Assembly (NCBI RefSeq): GCF_040675855.1
Contig: NZ_JBEGIK010000001.1
Span: forward strand, 2,046,001 to 2,110,000
Origin: Microbacterium sp. LWH3-1.2
GTDB lineage: Bacteria; Actinomycetota; Actinomycetes; Actinomycetales; Microbacteriaceae
Direction: 5' to 3'
DNA: 64,000 nucleotides
Shown: piece after piece, positions 7,462-17,449 of the stretch
How the letters are laid out: each line of letters begins with the position of its first letter
Position numbering within the stretch: position 1 is the first letter of the stretch
Program-made: the position numbers and the translations under genes
Notes under the pieces: generated by a model
The model's input: only the letters and a program-made list of their open reading frames with translations
The model's database searches: none
What the model was told of the DNA's origin: nothing

Positions 7462-9129
7462 ATGAATCCCGAAGCCCTCTCCGCCGCCCTGCTCGCCGTC
7501 GTCGCCCCGCTCGCGGAGGCGCGACGACCCGGTGCGGCTGACGGGCTCACCGTCGCCGATCTGCCGCTCGAGCGGCCCAAGAACCGCGACCACGGCGACT
7601 GGGCCTCGAACGCGGCGCTCAAGCTCGCAAAGGCCGTCGGTGCGAACCCGCGCGAGTTCGCCGCAGACATCGCGGCGGGTCTCGCGCAGATCGACGGCGT
7701 CGCCGACGTCGAGGTCGCCGGACCCGGCTTCATCAACATCCGATTGGATGCCGCGGCCGCAGGCGCGCTCGCGAAGACCATCGTCGACGCGGGCGCGGCG
7801 TTCGGGACGAACGAGTCCCAGCGTGGGAACACCATCAACCTCGAGTTCGTGAGCGCCAACCCGACGGGTCCGATGCACATCGGCCACACCCGCTGGGCGG
7901 CACTCGGCGACTCGCTGGCGCGCCTGCTGCTCGCCAGCGGTGCGACGCTCGTCCGTGAGTTCTACGTCAACGACGCGGGCGCGCAGATGGACCGCTTCGG
8001 CCGTTCGGTGCTCGCCGCAGCCAAGGGTGAGCCGACGCCCGAGGACGGCTACCCGGGTTCGTACATCGACGATCTGGCGCAGCGCGTCGTCTCTGCGGTG
8101 CCCGAGCTGCTGTCGCTCTCCGAGGAGGAGCAGCTGCTGATCGCTCGCGACCGGGCCTATGAGCTGCAGCTCGGCGACCTGCAGGCGTCGCTCGAGAAGT
8201 TCAACGTGCACTTCGACGTCTTCTTCAGCGAGCGCACGCTCCACGCGAAGGGGTCGGGCGGCGAGCCCAGCCTCGTGGACGAGGCCGTCGACCGCCTGCG
8301 CGAGCAGGGCCACGTGTTCGATGAAGAAGGTGCGGTGTGGGTGCGCACCACCGACTTCGGCGACGACAAGGATCGCGTCATCCGTCGCTCCAACGGCGAG
8401 TACACGTATTTCGCCGCCGACGCCGCGTACTACCTCAACAAGGGCGACCGCGGCTTCGCGCACAAGATCTACCTTCTCGGCGCGGACCACCACGGCTACG
8501 TGCACCGTCTCAAGGCTCTCGCGGGCGCGGCGGGCGACGACCCCGAGAAGGACATCGAGGTGCTCATCGGGCAGCTCGTGTCGGTCAACGGCGCGCGGCT
8601 GTCGAAGCGCGCGGGCAACATCATCGAGCTCGACGACCTCCGCGACTGGATCGGCACCGACGCGCTGCGGTACTCGCTCGCGCGCTACCCCGCGGACTCG
8701 CCGCTCACGCTCGACCCGGAGATCCTCCGCAAGCGCACCAACGACAACCCCGTCTTCTACGTGCAGTACGCCCACGCACGCACGCACAACGTGGCGCGCA
8801 ACGCGCACGGCTCGGGCGTCGACCGCTCCGAGTTCGCCCCCGAGCTGCTGACACACGAGACCGAGTCGGCGCTCCTCGGCGCGCTGCAGGAGTTCCCGCG
8901 CATCGTGGCGTTCGCCGCCGAGGTGCGCGAGCCGCACCGCGTCGCCCGCTACCTCGAGGAGCTCGCCGGGCTCTACCACCGCTGGTACGACAACTGCCGG
9001 GTGATCCCGCTGGGCGATGAGCCCGTCGAGCCGGTGCACCGCACCCGCCTGTGGCTCAACGACGCCACGGGCCAGGTGCTGCGCAACGGACTCGATCTTC
9101 TCGGGGTCACCGCCCCGGAACGGATGTAG
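7462..9129 (+). CDS. argS: arginyl-tRNA synthetase
   Basis: A 555-residue class I aminoacyl-tRNA synthetase that charges tRNA-Arg in the cytoplasm. It has the N-terminal Add-1 domain, the HIGH motif in [10 protein letters not shown] near residue 140, the KMSKS equivalent in [10 protein letters not shown] near residue 380, and the C-terminal DALR anticodon domain ending in [17 protein letters not shown]. Length is normal. TAGACT at 7447-7452 is a likely -10, nine bases before the ATG, leaving at most a few untranslated bases. It begins the conserved argS-lysA-hom-thr-rho order of actinobacteria. Confidence 0.98.
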   Translation: MNPEALSAALLAVVAPLAEARRPGAADGLTVADLPLERPKNRDHGDWASNAALKLAKAVGANPREFAADIAAGLAQIDGVADVEVAGPGFINIRLDAAAAGALAKTIVDAGAAFGTNESQRGNTINLEFVSANPTGPMHIGHTRWAALGDSLARLLLASGATLVREFYVNDAGAQMDRFGRSVLAAAKGEPTPEDGYPGSYIDDLAQRVVSAVPELLSLSEEEQLLIARDRAYELQLGDLQASLEKFNVHFDVFFSERTLHAKGSGGEPSLVDEAVDRLREQGHVFDEEGAVWVRTTDFGDDKDRVIRRSNGEYTYFAADAAYYLNKGDRGFAHKIYLLGADHHGYVHRLKALAGAAGDDPEKDIEVLIGQLVSVNGARLSKRAGNIIELDDLRDWIGTDALRYSLARYPADSPLTLDPEILRKRTNDNPVFYVQYAHARTHNVARNAHGSGVDRSEFAPELLTHETESALLGALQEFPRIVAFAAEVREPHRVARYLEELAGLYHRWYDNCRVIPLGDEPVEPVHRTRLWLNDATGQVLRNGLDLLGVTAPERM

Positions 9130-9131
9130 GC

Positions 9132-9965
9132 ATGGCCAGAGGCGGCACGCAGGTGACCGAACCCCTTCCGGAGGGCATGGTGCAGTCGGCACCGGAGCGA
9201 TCGCGCCGCGTGTGGCCCTGGATCGTGGCGTTCGCGATCGTCGCCGTGCTCGCCGTGGCCGCGTGGTTCGCCGCCGAGGCGATCGCCCGCCAGGTGGTGA
9301 CCGGGATCGTGCAGGACCAGGTGCGCACCCAGCTGTCGCTGCCCGCCGATCAGCAGATCGACGTCGGGATCGAAGGAGCGGTGCTCCCGCAGCTCATCGC
9401 CGGCACGCTGACCGAGCTGACGATCTCGTCCGACGACGTCACGATCGGCGGCCAGGGATCCGACGCGCAGGTGACCGGCGACATCTCGGTCGTCGCGCAC
9501 GGCGTGTCCGTCCGTGACGGCGCCATCACTGACGCGGACGCGACGGTGGTGCTCGACGAGCAGCAGCTGCGAGAGCTGATGTCCAATGTCGACGGCTTCC
9601 CCGTCGACAGCCTCGGGCTGGCGGCGCCCAACATCACCATGGAGGTCGACCTGACTCTGTTCGGCGCGACCGTCCCGGTCGGTGCGGCGCTCACCCCATC
9701 GGCCGATCAGGGAGACCTCGTGCTCACGCCCGCGTCGCTGCAGCTCGGCGGTGCCGAGGTGTCGGCGGCACAGGTGCAGAAGACGTTCGGCCGACTCGCC
9801 GACGGCGTGGTGCGCGACTGGGACGTGTGCGTCGCCCAGTACCTGCCGGCAGGCGTCACGCTCACCGCCGTCGAGGTGACCGGCGACGCCCTGGTCGCCG
9901 ACTTCGACGTCGACGGGGCCATCGCGACCGATCCCGCACTCCAGGAGAACGGCACCTGCGCCTGA
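9132..9965 (+). CDS. DUF2993 (LmeA-like) membrane-anchored lipid-binding protein
   Basis: A 277-residue protein with a short basic cytoplasmic tail, one transmembrane segment (about residues 33-55, WPWIVAFAIVAVLAVAAWF) and an extracytoplasmic DUF2993 domain. Mycobacterial LmeA, of the same family, binds phospholipids and affects lipomannan elongation; a similar envelope role is inferred. Two cysteines sit in the C-terminal part. It starts two bases after the argS stop and is presumably cotranscribed with it. A GTG 21 bases downstream is a possible alternative start. Confidence 0.8.
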   Translation: MARGGTQVTEPLPEGMVQSAPERSRRVWPWIVAFAIVAVLAVAAWFAAEAIARQVVTGIVQDQVRTQLSLPADQQIDVGIEGAVLPQLIAGTLTELTISSDDVTIGGQGSDAQVTGDISVVAHGVSVRDGAITDADATVVLDEQQLRELMSNVDGFPVDSLGLAAPNITMEVDLTLFGATVPVGAALTPSADQGDLVLTPASLQLGGAEVSAAQVQKTFGRLADGVVRDWDVCVAQYLPAGVTLTAVEVTGDALVADFDVDGAIATDPALQENGTCA

Positions 9966-10012
9966 GGCGCCGTGGGGCGTCACACGACGCGGGGCTGCGG
10001 GGCCGCGTGCCA

Positions 10013-10018
10013 TAGACT
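10013..10018 (+). promoter_or_regulatory. -10 hexamer TAGACT upstream of lysA
   Basis: TAGACT matches the consensus found before many genes here and lies 95 bases before the lysA start. The intervening leader contains an inverted repeat GCCAGG/CCTGGC but no riboswitch or leader peptide that I can recognise. Confidence 0.4.
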
Positions 10019-10113
10019 GCTACCACCGCCAGGCGCGTGACCCTTCCGGCCTGGCAGAGCCGCCCCCGCACTCCCGGACGGCCAGCGTCGAAGCTCCCAC
10101 CGATTGGTCCCCC

Positions 10114-11598
10114 GTGTCCGCCGACCCGCACATCCGTTCCGTCGCTCCCGCGTGGCTCGAACGCCCCGCCGACGCGAACGGGCTCGCCCCCGCCGTGTGG
10201 CCGGCGGCCGCGACCCGTGGTGCGGACGGCGTGCTCGAGCTCGGCGGCATCCCCGCGACCGCCCTGCGCGAGCGGTTCGGGACACCTCTGTACGTCGTCG
10301 ACGAGGACGAGGTCCGCGGGACCGCCCGCCGCACCCTCGACGCCTTCCGCGCGGCGGCCGCGCTGCACGGGGTGCAGGCCCGCGTCTACTACGCCGGCAA
10401 GGCGTTCCTCAGCACCGAGGTCGTGCGCTGGGTCACGGAGGAAGGGCTCGCGGTCGACGTCTGCAGCGGCGGCGAGCTCGCCGTCGCTCTCGCGGCCGGG
10501 GCCGACCCGGCGCGCCTGGGCTTCCACGGCAACAACAAGTCGATGGCCGAGCTCGAGCGCGCCGTCGAGGCCGGCATCGGCTCGATCGTCATCGACAGCC
10601 TCATCGAGATCGAGCGCCTCGCCGCGATCCTCGAGCGCCGGGGCGCGACGCAGGCTGTGCTGCTGCGGGTCAACAGCGGCGTGCACGCCGAGACGCACGA
10701 TTTCCTCGCGACGGCCCACGAAGACCAGAAATTCGGCTTCACACTGACGGATGCCCCGGCAGCTGCCGCTCGCATCCGCGAACTCCCCGGGCTCGAGTTG
10801 GTGGGTCTGCACTGCCACATCGGCTCGCAGATCTTCGGCACGGCCGGGTTCGAGGAGTCCGCCTCCCGCCTGGTGGAGCTCCACGCAGAGCTCCGCGAGG
10901 GCGGCGAACTGCCCGTCCTGAACCTGGGTGGCGGCTTCGGCATCGCCTACACGTCCGTCGACGACCCGACGCCGATCGAGGCGCTGGCCCTCGGCATCGC
11001 GGAGGCCGTCGCGCGGCAGTGCGAGGTGCGCGGCATCCCGGTTCCGAATCTCGCGTTCGAGCCCGGCCGCGCCATCGTCGGCCGCGCCGGGGTGACGCTG
11101 TACGAGATCGGCACGACCAAGCCGGTCGCGCTCGAGAGCGGCGATTTCCGTCTGTATGTGAGCGTCGACGGCGGCATGAGCGACAACGCCCGCCCGGCGC
11201 TGTACGGCGCGCAGTTCTCGGCCCGCATCGCGTCTCGCGCGAGCGATGTCGAGCCGGTCCTCACGCGGGTCGTCGGCAAGCACTGCGAGTCGGGCGACAT
11301 CGTGGTCGACGCCGAGTACCTGCCGGGCGACGTCTCGCCCGGCGACATGCTCGCGGTCCCCGCGACCGGCGCCTACTGCTTCTCGCTCTCGAACAACTAC
11401 AACTACGTCCCCCGCCCGCCCGTCGTGGCGCTGCGCGGGGGAGAGGCACGCGTCATCGTGCGCGGCGAGACGATCGACGATCTGCTCGCCCGTGATGCCG
11501 GCCTCAGCACCGTGCACGACGGGCGCGAGCTCGCCGGCGCACCGACGGAAGGAAGACAACGCATGCCTGTACCGAGCGAGCGGAGCGAGCCCAAGTGA
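10114..11598 (+). CDS. lysA: diaminopimelate decarboxylase
   Basis: A 494-residue PLP enzyme of the alanine-racemase-fold decarboxylase family. It converts meso-diaminopimelate to L-lysine, the last step of lysine synthesis. The PLP lysine is in VYYAGKAF (residue 96), with HGNNK, GLHCHIGSQ and the C-terminal GAYCFSLSNNYN pocket also present. The N-terminus is about 40 residues longer than in E. coli, as usual in actinobacteria. A GTG start is used. It overlaps hom by four bases, coupling lysine to the homoserine branch. Confidence 0.97.
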   Translation: MSADPHIRSVAPAWLERPADANGLAPAVWPAAATRGADGVLELGGIPATALRERFGTPLYVVDEDEVRGTARRTLDAFRAAAALHGVQARVYYAGKAFLSTEVVRWVTEEGLAVDVCSGGELAVALAAGADPARLGFHGNNKSMAELERAVEAGIGSIVIDSLIEIERLAAILERRGATQAVLLRVNSGVHAETHDFLATAHEDQKFGFTLTDAPAAAARIRELPGLELVGLHCHIGSQIFGTAGFEESASRLVELHAELREGGELPVLNLGGGFGIAYTSVDDPTPIEALALGIAEAVARQCEVRGIPVPNLAFEPGRAIVGRAGVTLYEIGTTKPVALESGDFRLYVSVDGGMSDNARPALYGAQFSARIASRASDVEPVLTRVVGKHCESGDIVVDAEYLPGDVSPGDMLAVPATGAYCFSLSNNYNYVPRPPVVALRGGEARVIVRGETIDDLLARDAGLSTVHDGRELAGAPTEGRQRMPVPSERSEPK

Positions 11599-12914
11599 CC
11601 GACTACCGCCGCCTCCGCGTCGCACTGCTGGGAGCCGGGTCCGTCGGCTCGCAGGTCGCCTCGCTGCTGCGACAGCACGCCGACGAGCTCGCCGACCGGG
11701 CGGGCGCGCGACTGGAGCTGGTGGGCATCGCGGTCCGCGACGTCGGCGCCAAGCGCGACGTCGACCTGCCGCGTGAGCTCTTCACGACCGACGCGGACTC
11801 GCTCATCGTCGGCTCCGACATCGTGATCGAGCTCATGGGCGGCATCGAGCCCGCCCGCGAGTACCTGCTGCACGCGATCAACTCGGGCGCCGACGTCGTG
11901 ACCGCCAACAAGGCGCTCCTCGCGACCCACGGCCCTGAGATCTTCGACGCCGCCGACCAGGTGGGCGCCGAGGTCTACTACGAGGCGGCCGCCGCCGGGG
12001 CGATCCCGATCATCCGCCCGCTGCGCGACTCGCTCGCCGGTGACCGCGTCCAGCGCATCATGGGCATCGTCAACGGCACGACGAACTACATCCTCGACCG
12101 CATGGACACCGAGGGGGCCGAATTCGCCGACGTGCTGGCGGACGCGCAGCGCCTGGGGTACGCCGAGGCCGATCCCACCGCCGACGTCGAGGGCTACGAC
12201 GCTGCGCAGAAGGCCGCGATCCTCGCCAGCCTGGCGTTCCACACGACCGTTCCGCTCGATGCTGTGCACCGCGAGGGCATCACGGCGATCGACAAGGCGA
12301 TGATGGATGCCGCGCGCCACGCCGGGTACGTCATCAAGCTGCTCGCCGTGTGCGAGCGCCTGACCGAGGCATCCGGTGAATCGATCTCGGTGCGCGTCTA
12401 CCCGGCGCTCATCGACCGCGCACACCCGCTCGCGAGCGTGCACGGTGCGCACAACGCGGTGTTCGTGCAGGCCGAGGCGGCGGGCAACCTGATGTTCTAC
12501 GGCGCGGGCGCCGGCGGGGTGCAGACCGCCTCCGCGGTGCTCGGTGACGTCGTGTCGGCGGCGCGGCGCCACATCGCGGGTGGCGTGGGCGTGGGTGAGT
12601 CGACCCTCGCGAACCTGCCGATCGTCCCGGTCGGACGCGTCACGACCCGCTACCAGATCACGCTCGAGGTCGACGATCAGCCGGGCGTGCTGGCCACGGT
12701 CGCGGGCATCCTGAGCGAGGGCCGCGTGTCGATCGCGACCGTCGAGCAGACGGTCGTGGAGCCGACCGACGGCGACGTCGACGGCGGCGTGGCACGACTG
12801 GTGATCGGCACGCACAAGGCTCTGGAGCAGGACCTGAGTGAGACGGTCGACCGTCTCGCCGCGAGCGGCGTCGTCGAGCGCGTCGTCTCGGTGCTGCGCG
12901 TCGAAGGCAATTGA
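11595..12914 (+). CDS. hom: homoserine dehydrogenase
   Basis: A 439-residue NAD(P)-dependent enzyme reducing aspartate semialdehyde to homoserine. It has the nucleotide-binding LLGAGSVGSQV near residue 9, the conserved GIVNGTTNYIL and YEAAAAGAIPII segments of the catalytic domain, and a C-terminal ACT domain (about residues 352-430) of the type that mediates threonine feedback. It starts with GTG inside the end of lysA and is followed 24 bases later by thrC, forming the lysA-hom-thrC-thrB operon. Confidence 0.97.
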   Translation: MTDYRRLRVALLGAGSVGSQVASLLRQHADELADRAGARLELVGIAVRDVGAKRDVDLPRELFTTDADSLIVGSDIVIELMGGIEPAREYLLHAINSGADVVTANKALLATHGPEIFDAADQVGAEVYYEAAAAGAIPIIRPLRDSLAGDRVQRIMGIVNGTTNYILDRMDTEGAEFADVLADAQRLGYAEADPTADVEGYDAAQKAAILASLAFHTTVPLDAVHREGITAIDKAMMDAARHAGYVIKLLAVCERLTEASGESISVRVYPALIDRAHPLASVHGAHNAVFVQAEAAGNLMFYGAGAGGVQTASAVLGDVVSAARRHIAGGVGVGESTLANLPIVPVGRVTTRYQITLEVDDQPGVLATVAGILSEGRVSIATVEQTVVEPTDGDVDGGVARLVIGTHKALEQDLSETVDRLAASGVVERVVSVLRVEGN

Positions 12915-12938
12915 AGACTTTTCTGAAGGAGAACTGAC

Positions 12939-14027
12939 ATGGCACACGTTTGGCGCGGAGTCCTCCGCGAGTACGCAGATCGTCTGGGCGTCACGGATGC
13001 CTCGACCGTGGTCACGCTCGGCGAGGGCGGTACGCCGCTCCTGCCCGCGCCGGCGCTGTCGCGCCGCACCGGCACCGACGTGTGGGTGAAGTTCGAGGGC
13101 ATGAACCCCACCGGGTCGTTCAAGGACCGCGGCATGACGGTCGCCGTCTCCCGCGCGATCGAGCACGGCGCGAAGGCCGTCATCTGCGCCTCGACCGGCA
13201 ACACCTCCGCCTCGGCGGCCGCGTATGCGGCGCACGCCGGCATCACGGCGGCGGTGCTCGTGCCCGAGGGCAAGATCGCGATGGGCAAGCTCAGCCAGGC
13301 CGTCGCGCACAACGGCCGGCTGATCCAGATCCGCGGCAACTTCGACGACTGCCTCGAGATCGCGCGCGAGCTCGCCGACAACTACCCGGTGCACCTCGTC
13401 AACTCGGTCAATCCCGACCGCATCGACGGCCAGAAGACAGCCGCGTACGAGGTCGTCGAGCAGCTGGGTGACGCTCCCGACTTCCACTTCATCCCGGTCG
13501 GCAACGCCGGCAACTACACGGCCTACACCCGCGGCTACCGCGAAGAGGCCGAGGCCGGCGTGTCGACCCGCGTGCCGCGCATGTTCGGCTTCCAGGCCGA
13601 AGGCTCTGCGCCGCTCGTGCGCGGCGAGGTCGTGAAGCACCCCGAAACGGTCGCCAGCGCCATCCGCATCGGCAACCCTGCCTCGTGGGACCTCGCGCTC
13701 GAGGCCCGTGCGGCGACCGACGGGTACTTCGGCGCCATCGACGACGACCGCATCCTCGCGGCGCAGAAGCTCCTCGCGGGCGAGGTCGGCATCTTCGTCG
13801 AGCCCGCGTCGGCGATCAGCGTCGCCGGTCTGCTCGACCGCGTCGAGGCAGGCATCGTGCCGCAGGGCGCGCGTGTCGTGCTCACGGTGACCGGCCACGG
13901 CCTCAAGGACCCGTATTGGGCCCTGCGCAACGCCGACGGCTCGGAGGTCGAGCCCACGGTGGTCGACGCCACGACGTCGGAGGTGGCGTCCGTCCTGGAG
14001 CTCGCTCCCGCGGCGGCGACCGCGTGA
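12939..14027 (+). CDS. thrC: threonine synthase
   Basis: A 362-residue fold-type II PLP enzyme making threonine from O-phosphohomoserine. The PLP lysine is K62 in GSFKDRGMT, the phosphate-binding loop is STGNTSASA, and [12 protein letters not shown] follows. It is the short (about 360 aa) actinobacterial class. AGGAG precedes the ATG at a normal distance. It overlaps thrB by four bases (GTGA), as expected for consecutive pathway steps. Confidence 0.97.
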   Translation: MAHVWRGVLREYADRLGVTDASTVVTLGEGGTPLLPAPALSRRTGTDVWVKFEGMNPTGSFKDRGMTVAVSRAIEHGAKAVICASTGNTSASAAAYAAHAGITAAVLVPEGKIAMGKLSQAVAHNGRLIQIRGNFDDCLEIARELADNYPVHLVNSVNPDRIDGQKTAAYEVVEQLGDAPDFHFIPVGNAGNYTAYTRGYREEAEAGVSTRVPRMFGFQAEGSAPLVRGEVVKHPETVASAIRIGNPASWDLALEARAATDGYFGAIDDDRILAAQKLLAGEVGIFVEPASAISVAGLLDRVEAGIVPQGARVVLTVTGHGLKDPYWALRNADGSEVEPTVVDATTSEVASVLELAPAAATA

Positions 14028-14971
14028 ACGCAGCCGTCGCTCCGGCGCCGGGCCGCCGCGTGGTGGTGCGGGTGCCCGCGACGAGCGCCAACCTCGGACC
14101 CGGGTTCGACACCCTCGGCCTCGCGCTGAGCGTGTATGACGAGCTCGACGTCACGGCGCTGCCCGAAGGCGAGCTCGAGATCGAGGTCGAGGGCGCCGGC
14201 GCGGCCGATGTGCCGCGCGACGCGTCGCACCTCGTGGTGCGCGCCATCGCGTATGCGTACGAGTCGGTCGGACGACGGATGCCGGGACTCCGCCTGGTCG
14301 CGAAGAACGTGATTCCGCACGGGCGCGGCCTCGGTTCGTCCGGCGCGGCGGTCGTCTCCGGCCTCCTGGCCGCGAAGGGACTGCTGGAGGGCGATGTCGA
14401 GCTCGGGTCCGACACCTTGCTCGGCCTCGCCACCGAGCTCGAGGGTCACCCCGACAACGTCGCACCGGCGCTGTTCGGAGGCCTCACCATCGCGTGGGTC
14501 GATGAGGACGGCCCGCAGCACAAGAAGCTTCTCGTGCACCGCGGTGTGTCGCCGCTCGTCTTCGTTCCGACCTTCACGATGTCGACCAAGCTCGCCCGCA
14601 GCCTGCAGCCGATGCATGTGCCGCGCGAGGATGCGGTCTTCAACGTCTCGCGCTCCGCGCTGCTGATCGCGGCGCTGACGCAGAGCCCTGAGCTGCTGCA
14701 GGCCGCCACCGAGGACAAACTCCACCAGAACTACCGCGCGAGTGCGATGCCCGAGACGGACGCTCTCGTGCGCGGCCTCCGAGCGGCGGGCTTCGCGGCC
14801 GTCGTGTCGGGAGCGGGGCCGAGCGTGCTCGTGCTCGCCGACGGCCCGGGACGCCGCCTCGAGGCGGCCGCTCTCGCCGCGGCGGCGACCGACACCCCGT
14901 GGGAGGCGCTCATGCTCGCCGTCGACTTCAAGGGTGGTACAGTGAGGGAGTACGCGGAGGGTTCCACGTAA
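14024..14971 (+). CDS. thrB: homoserine kinase
   Basis: A 315-residue GHMP kinase phosphorylating homoserine, which feeds thrC. It has the N-terminal [14 protein letters not shown], the ATP-binding [13 protein letters not shown] near residue 100, and the C-terminal [13 protein letters not shown] motif 3. The GTG start lies within the last codons of thrC. The 3' end contains TACAGT (14938-14943), a possible internal promoter for rho. Confidence 0.96.
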   Translation: MNAAVAPAPGRRVVVRVPATSANLGPGFDTLGLALSVYDELDVTALPEGELEIEVEGAGAADVPRDASHLVVRAIAYAYESVGRRMPGLRLVAKNVIPHGRGLGSSGAAVVSGLLAAKGLLEGDVELGSDTLLGLATELEGHPDNVAPALFGGLTIAWVDEDGPQHKKLLVHRGVSPLVFVPTFTMSTKLARSLQPMHVPREDAVFNVSRSALLIAALTQSPELLQAATEDKLHQNYRASAMPETDALVRGLRAAGFAAVVSGAGPSVLVLADGPGRRLEAAALAAAATDTPWEALMLAVDFKGGTVREYAEGST

Positions 14972-15169
14972 GACGTGAATCTGGCCTCCGTCGCAAATCT
15001 GCGAAACCACCGCACGGCATTCTGACCTGCCGACGTCCGCTGAGCACCCTCGCGGTCCCTCACCCCGTCGGCGGGTGCTTCGACAGGCGTGACAACTGTT
15101 CGAAGCAGGCAGACGCCACCAGCGCCGTGCGTTCGTGCACAATCGTTCGTTTTTCACAAGGGAGAACTC
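14938..15169 (+). promoter_or_regulatory. rho promoter and 5' leader with a possible upstream ORF
   Basis: TACAGT at 14938-14943 resembles a -10 and would give a leader of about 220 bases. In it a 16-codon ORF (GTG at 14975, stop ending 15025) follows GGAGGG, and a small hairpin CACCC/GGGTG lies near 15062-15078. Long leaders are common for autoregulated rho genes. Promoter and uORF are both inferences from sequence appearance. Confidence 0.3.
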
Positions 15170-17428
15170 GTGGAGTCCATCTCCGAGATCCACGCCGACG
15201 TTCCGGCCGACGAGCGCGCGGAAGCGCCCGAGGCCGTCGAGAATGTCGACAGCATCGAAGCCCAGGCCGAGGCCGTGGCCGAGGAAGCCGTGATCGAGGC
15301 CGTCGTGGCTGAGGAAGTCGCTGAAGAGGCCGTCGAGGCCGCTGAGGCGGCCGACGCCGTCGCAGACGAGGCCGTCGTCGAGGCCCTCGCTGCGGAGGAG
15401 GTCGCCGAGGAGGCGGTCGCCGAGGCGATCTTCGCCGAGGAGACGGGCGACGCAGCCGCCGCCGAGGCCGCTGAGGAGGCGGCCGAGGAGGCCGTGGCCG
15501 AGGCGATCATCGCCGACGCCGTCGCCGAGGAGGCCGTCGCCGAGGCCGAGGGCGCGGACGCCGTCGCCGAGGAGGCGGTCGCCGAGGCCGTTGTCGCCGA
15601 GGTCGTGGCCGAAGAGGTCGTCGCCGAGGTCGTCGCTGCCGAGACCGCCGCCGAGGAGCCCGCAGAGGCCCCGGCCGCGCCGGCCAAGGCCCCGCGCAAG
15701 CGCGCGCCGCGTCGTGCCAAGAGCACCGACGTCGCACCGGCCGAGCCGGCGGCCGAGGCACCTGCCGAGACCCCGACCGACGCAACCGCCGAGACGGCAC
15801 CGGCCGGGGCCGCACCCGCCGAGGCTGCGCCCGCCGAGGCTGCGCCCGCCGAGGCTGCGCCCGCCGAGGCCGGCGAGCAGGCCGCGGAGGAGGCATCCGT
15901 CCCCGCTGAGGCACCCGCGGCCGACGCAGAGGCCCCCGCCGAGGGCGAGGGCACCGAGCAGGCTGCCGAGGCCGAGGGTGCCGAGACCCCGTCGCGCAGC
16001 CGCAGCCGCAGCCGCAGCCGCAGCCGCAACCGCAACGCCCAGAACCAGAACGCGCAGGGCGGCCAGGGCCAGAACGCTCAGGGCGGCCAGACCCAGACCG
16101 CCCAGCCCGCCGCCGAGCCCGCGAAGGCCGACGCGCAGGACGACGAGCAGCCGGCCCAGGGCAACGGTCGCGGTCGTCAGCGCAACAAGCGCCGCAGCGG
16201 TCAGGCGGCCGGCGACGAGTTCGAGACCGAGATCGGTGAGGACGACGTCCTCATCCCGATCGCGGGCATCCTGGACGTCCTCGACAACTACGCGTTCGTG
16301 CGCACCTCGGGCTACCTCCCCGGTCCGAGCGACGTCTATGTCTCGCTCGGCCAGGTCAAGAAGTACAACCTGCGCAAGGGTGACGCGGTCGTCGGCTCGA
16401 TCAAGCAGCCCCGCGAGGGCGAGCAGTCCAGCCGCCAGAAGTACAACGCGCTGGTCAAGGTCGATGCGATCAACGGGCTGTCGGTCGACGACGCCGCTGC
16501 GCGCGTCGAGTTCGGCAAGCTCACGCCGCTCTACCCGCAGGAGCGCCTGCGCCTCGAGACGGCCCCCGAGAAGCTGACGCAGCGCATCATCGACCTGGTC
16601 GCGCCCATCGGCAAGGGCCAGCGCGGCCTGATCGTCGCACCGCCGAAGGCCGGAAAGACGATCGTGCTGCAGCAGATCGCCAACGCCATCGCGATCAACA
16701 ACCCCGAGGTGCACCTCATGGTCGTGCTCGTCGACGAGCGTCCTGAAGAGGTCACCGACATGCAGCGAACGGTGAAGGGCGAGGTCATCGCTTCGACCTT
16801 CGACCGTCCCGCCGAGGACCACACCACGGTCGCCGAGCTCGCCATCGAGCGCGCGAAGCGCCTCGTGGAACTCGGCCGCGACGTCGTCGTGCTGCTGGAC
16901 TCGATCACTCGTCTCGGCCGTGCGTACAACATCTCGGCGCCGACTTCGGGTCGCGTGCTCACCGGTGGCGTCGACGCGTCGGCGCTCTACCCGCCCAAGC
17001 GCTTCTTCGGCGCTGCGCGCAACATCGAGAACGGCGGATCGCTCACGATCCTCGCCACCGCCCTCGTCGAGACCGGCTCCAAGATGGACGACGTGATCTT
17101 CGAGGAGTTCAAGGGCACCGGCAACAGCGAGCTGCGCCTGAACCGCCAGCTCGCCGACAAGCGCATCTTCCCGGCCGTCGACGTCAACGCGTCGTCCACG
17201 CGTCGCGAAGAGATGCTGCTCTCGCCCGACGAGGTCAAGATCACCTGGAAGCTCCGCCGCGCGCTGGCCGGCCTCGATCCCCAGCAGGCCCTCGAGGTCG
17301 TGCTCGGCAAGCTCAAGGAGACGCAGTCGAACGTCGAGTTCCTCGTGCAGATGCAGAAGTCGATTCCCGCGCCCGCGAGCGGGCACGGCGGTGGCCGCAG
17401 CCACGACCACGACAACAGCATCCGCTGA
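15170..17428 (+). CDS. rho: transcription termination factor Rho with a very long low-complexity N-terminus
   Basis: A 752-residue RNA helicase that terminates transcription. About 345 residues precede the conserved part: an Ala/Glu/Val-rich acidic repeat (AEEAVAEA-like, residues 1-165), a basic KAPRKRAPRR patch, a 15-base repeat giving AEAAP several times near residue 220, a run of SR dipeptides near residue 280 and a Gln/Asn/Gly-rich stretch. The RNA-binding cold-shock-like domain follows (about 350-420), then the RecA-type ATPase with PPKAGKT near residue 491 and VVVLLDSITRLGRAYN near 572. GTG at 15170 follows AAGGGAGAA. Large N-terminal insertions are known in actinobacterial Rho. Confidence 0.96.
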   Translation: MESISEIHADVPADERAEAPEAVENVDSIEAQAEAVAEEAVIEAVVAEEVAEEAVEAAEAADAVADEAVVEALAAEEVAEEAVAEAIFAEETGDAAAAEAAEEAAEEAVAEAIIADAVAEEAVAEAEGADAVAEEAVAEAVVAEVVAEEVVAEVVAAETAAEEPAEAPAAPAKAPRKRAPRRAKSTDVAPAEPAAEAPAETPTDATAETAPAGAAPAEAAPAEAAPAEAAPAEAGEQAAEEASVPAEAPAADAEAPAEGEGTEQAAEAEGAETPSRSRSRSRSRSRNRNAQNQNAQGGQGQNAQGGQTQTAQPAAEPAKADAQDDEQPAQGNGRGRQRNKRRSGQAAGDEFETEIGEDDVLIPIAGILDVLDNYAFVRTSGYLPGPSDVYVSLGQVKKYNLRKGDAVVGSIKQPREGEQSSRQKYNALVKVDAINGLSVDDAAARVEFGKLTPLYPQERLRLETAPEKLTQRIIDLVAPIGKGQRGLIVAPPKAGKTIVLQQIANAIAINNPEVHLMVVLVDERPEEVTDMQRTVKGEVIASTFDRPAEDHTTVAELAIERAKRLVELGRDVVVLLDSITRLGRAYNISAPTSGRVLTGGVDASALYPPKRFFGAARNIENGGSLTILATALVETGSKMDDVIFEEFKGTGNSELRLNRQLADKRIFPAVDVNASSTRREEMLLSPDEVKITWKLRRALAGLDPQQALEVVLGKLKETQSNVEFLVQMQKSIPAPASGHGGGRSHDHDNSIR

Positions 17429-17449
17429 TCCTCGATGTCCGAGCCCGCG

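Noticed and set aside
9966..10113. Lysine riboswitch or other leader control before lysA
   Set aside because: Apart from a short GCCAGG/CCTGGC inverted repeat and a -10-like hexamer there is no riboswitch core or leader peptide with Lys/Thr codons.
15780..15880. Microsatellite-like GC repeat as a mobile or regulatory element
   Set aside because: The 15-base repeat is in frame within rho and encodes AEAAP units of its disordered N-terminus.
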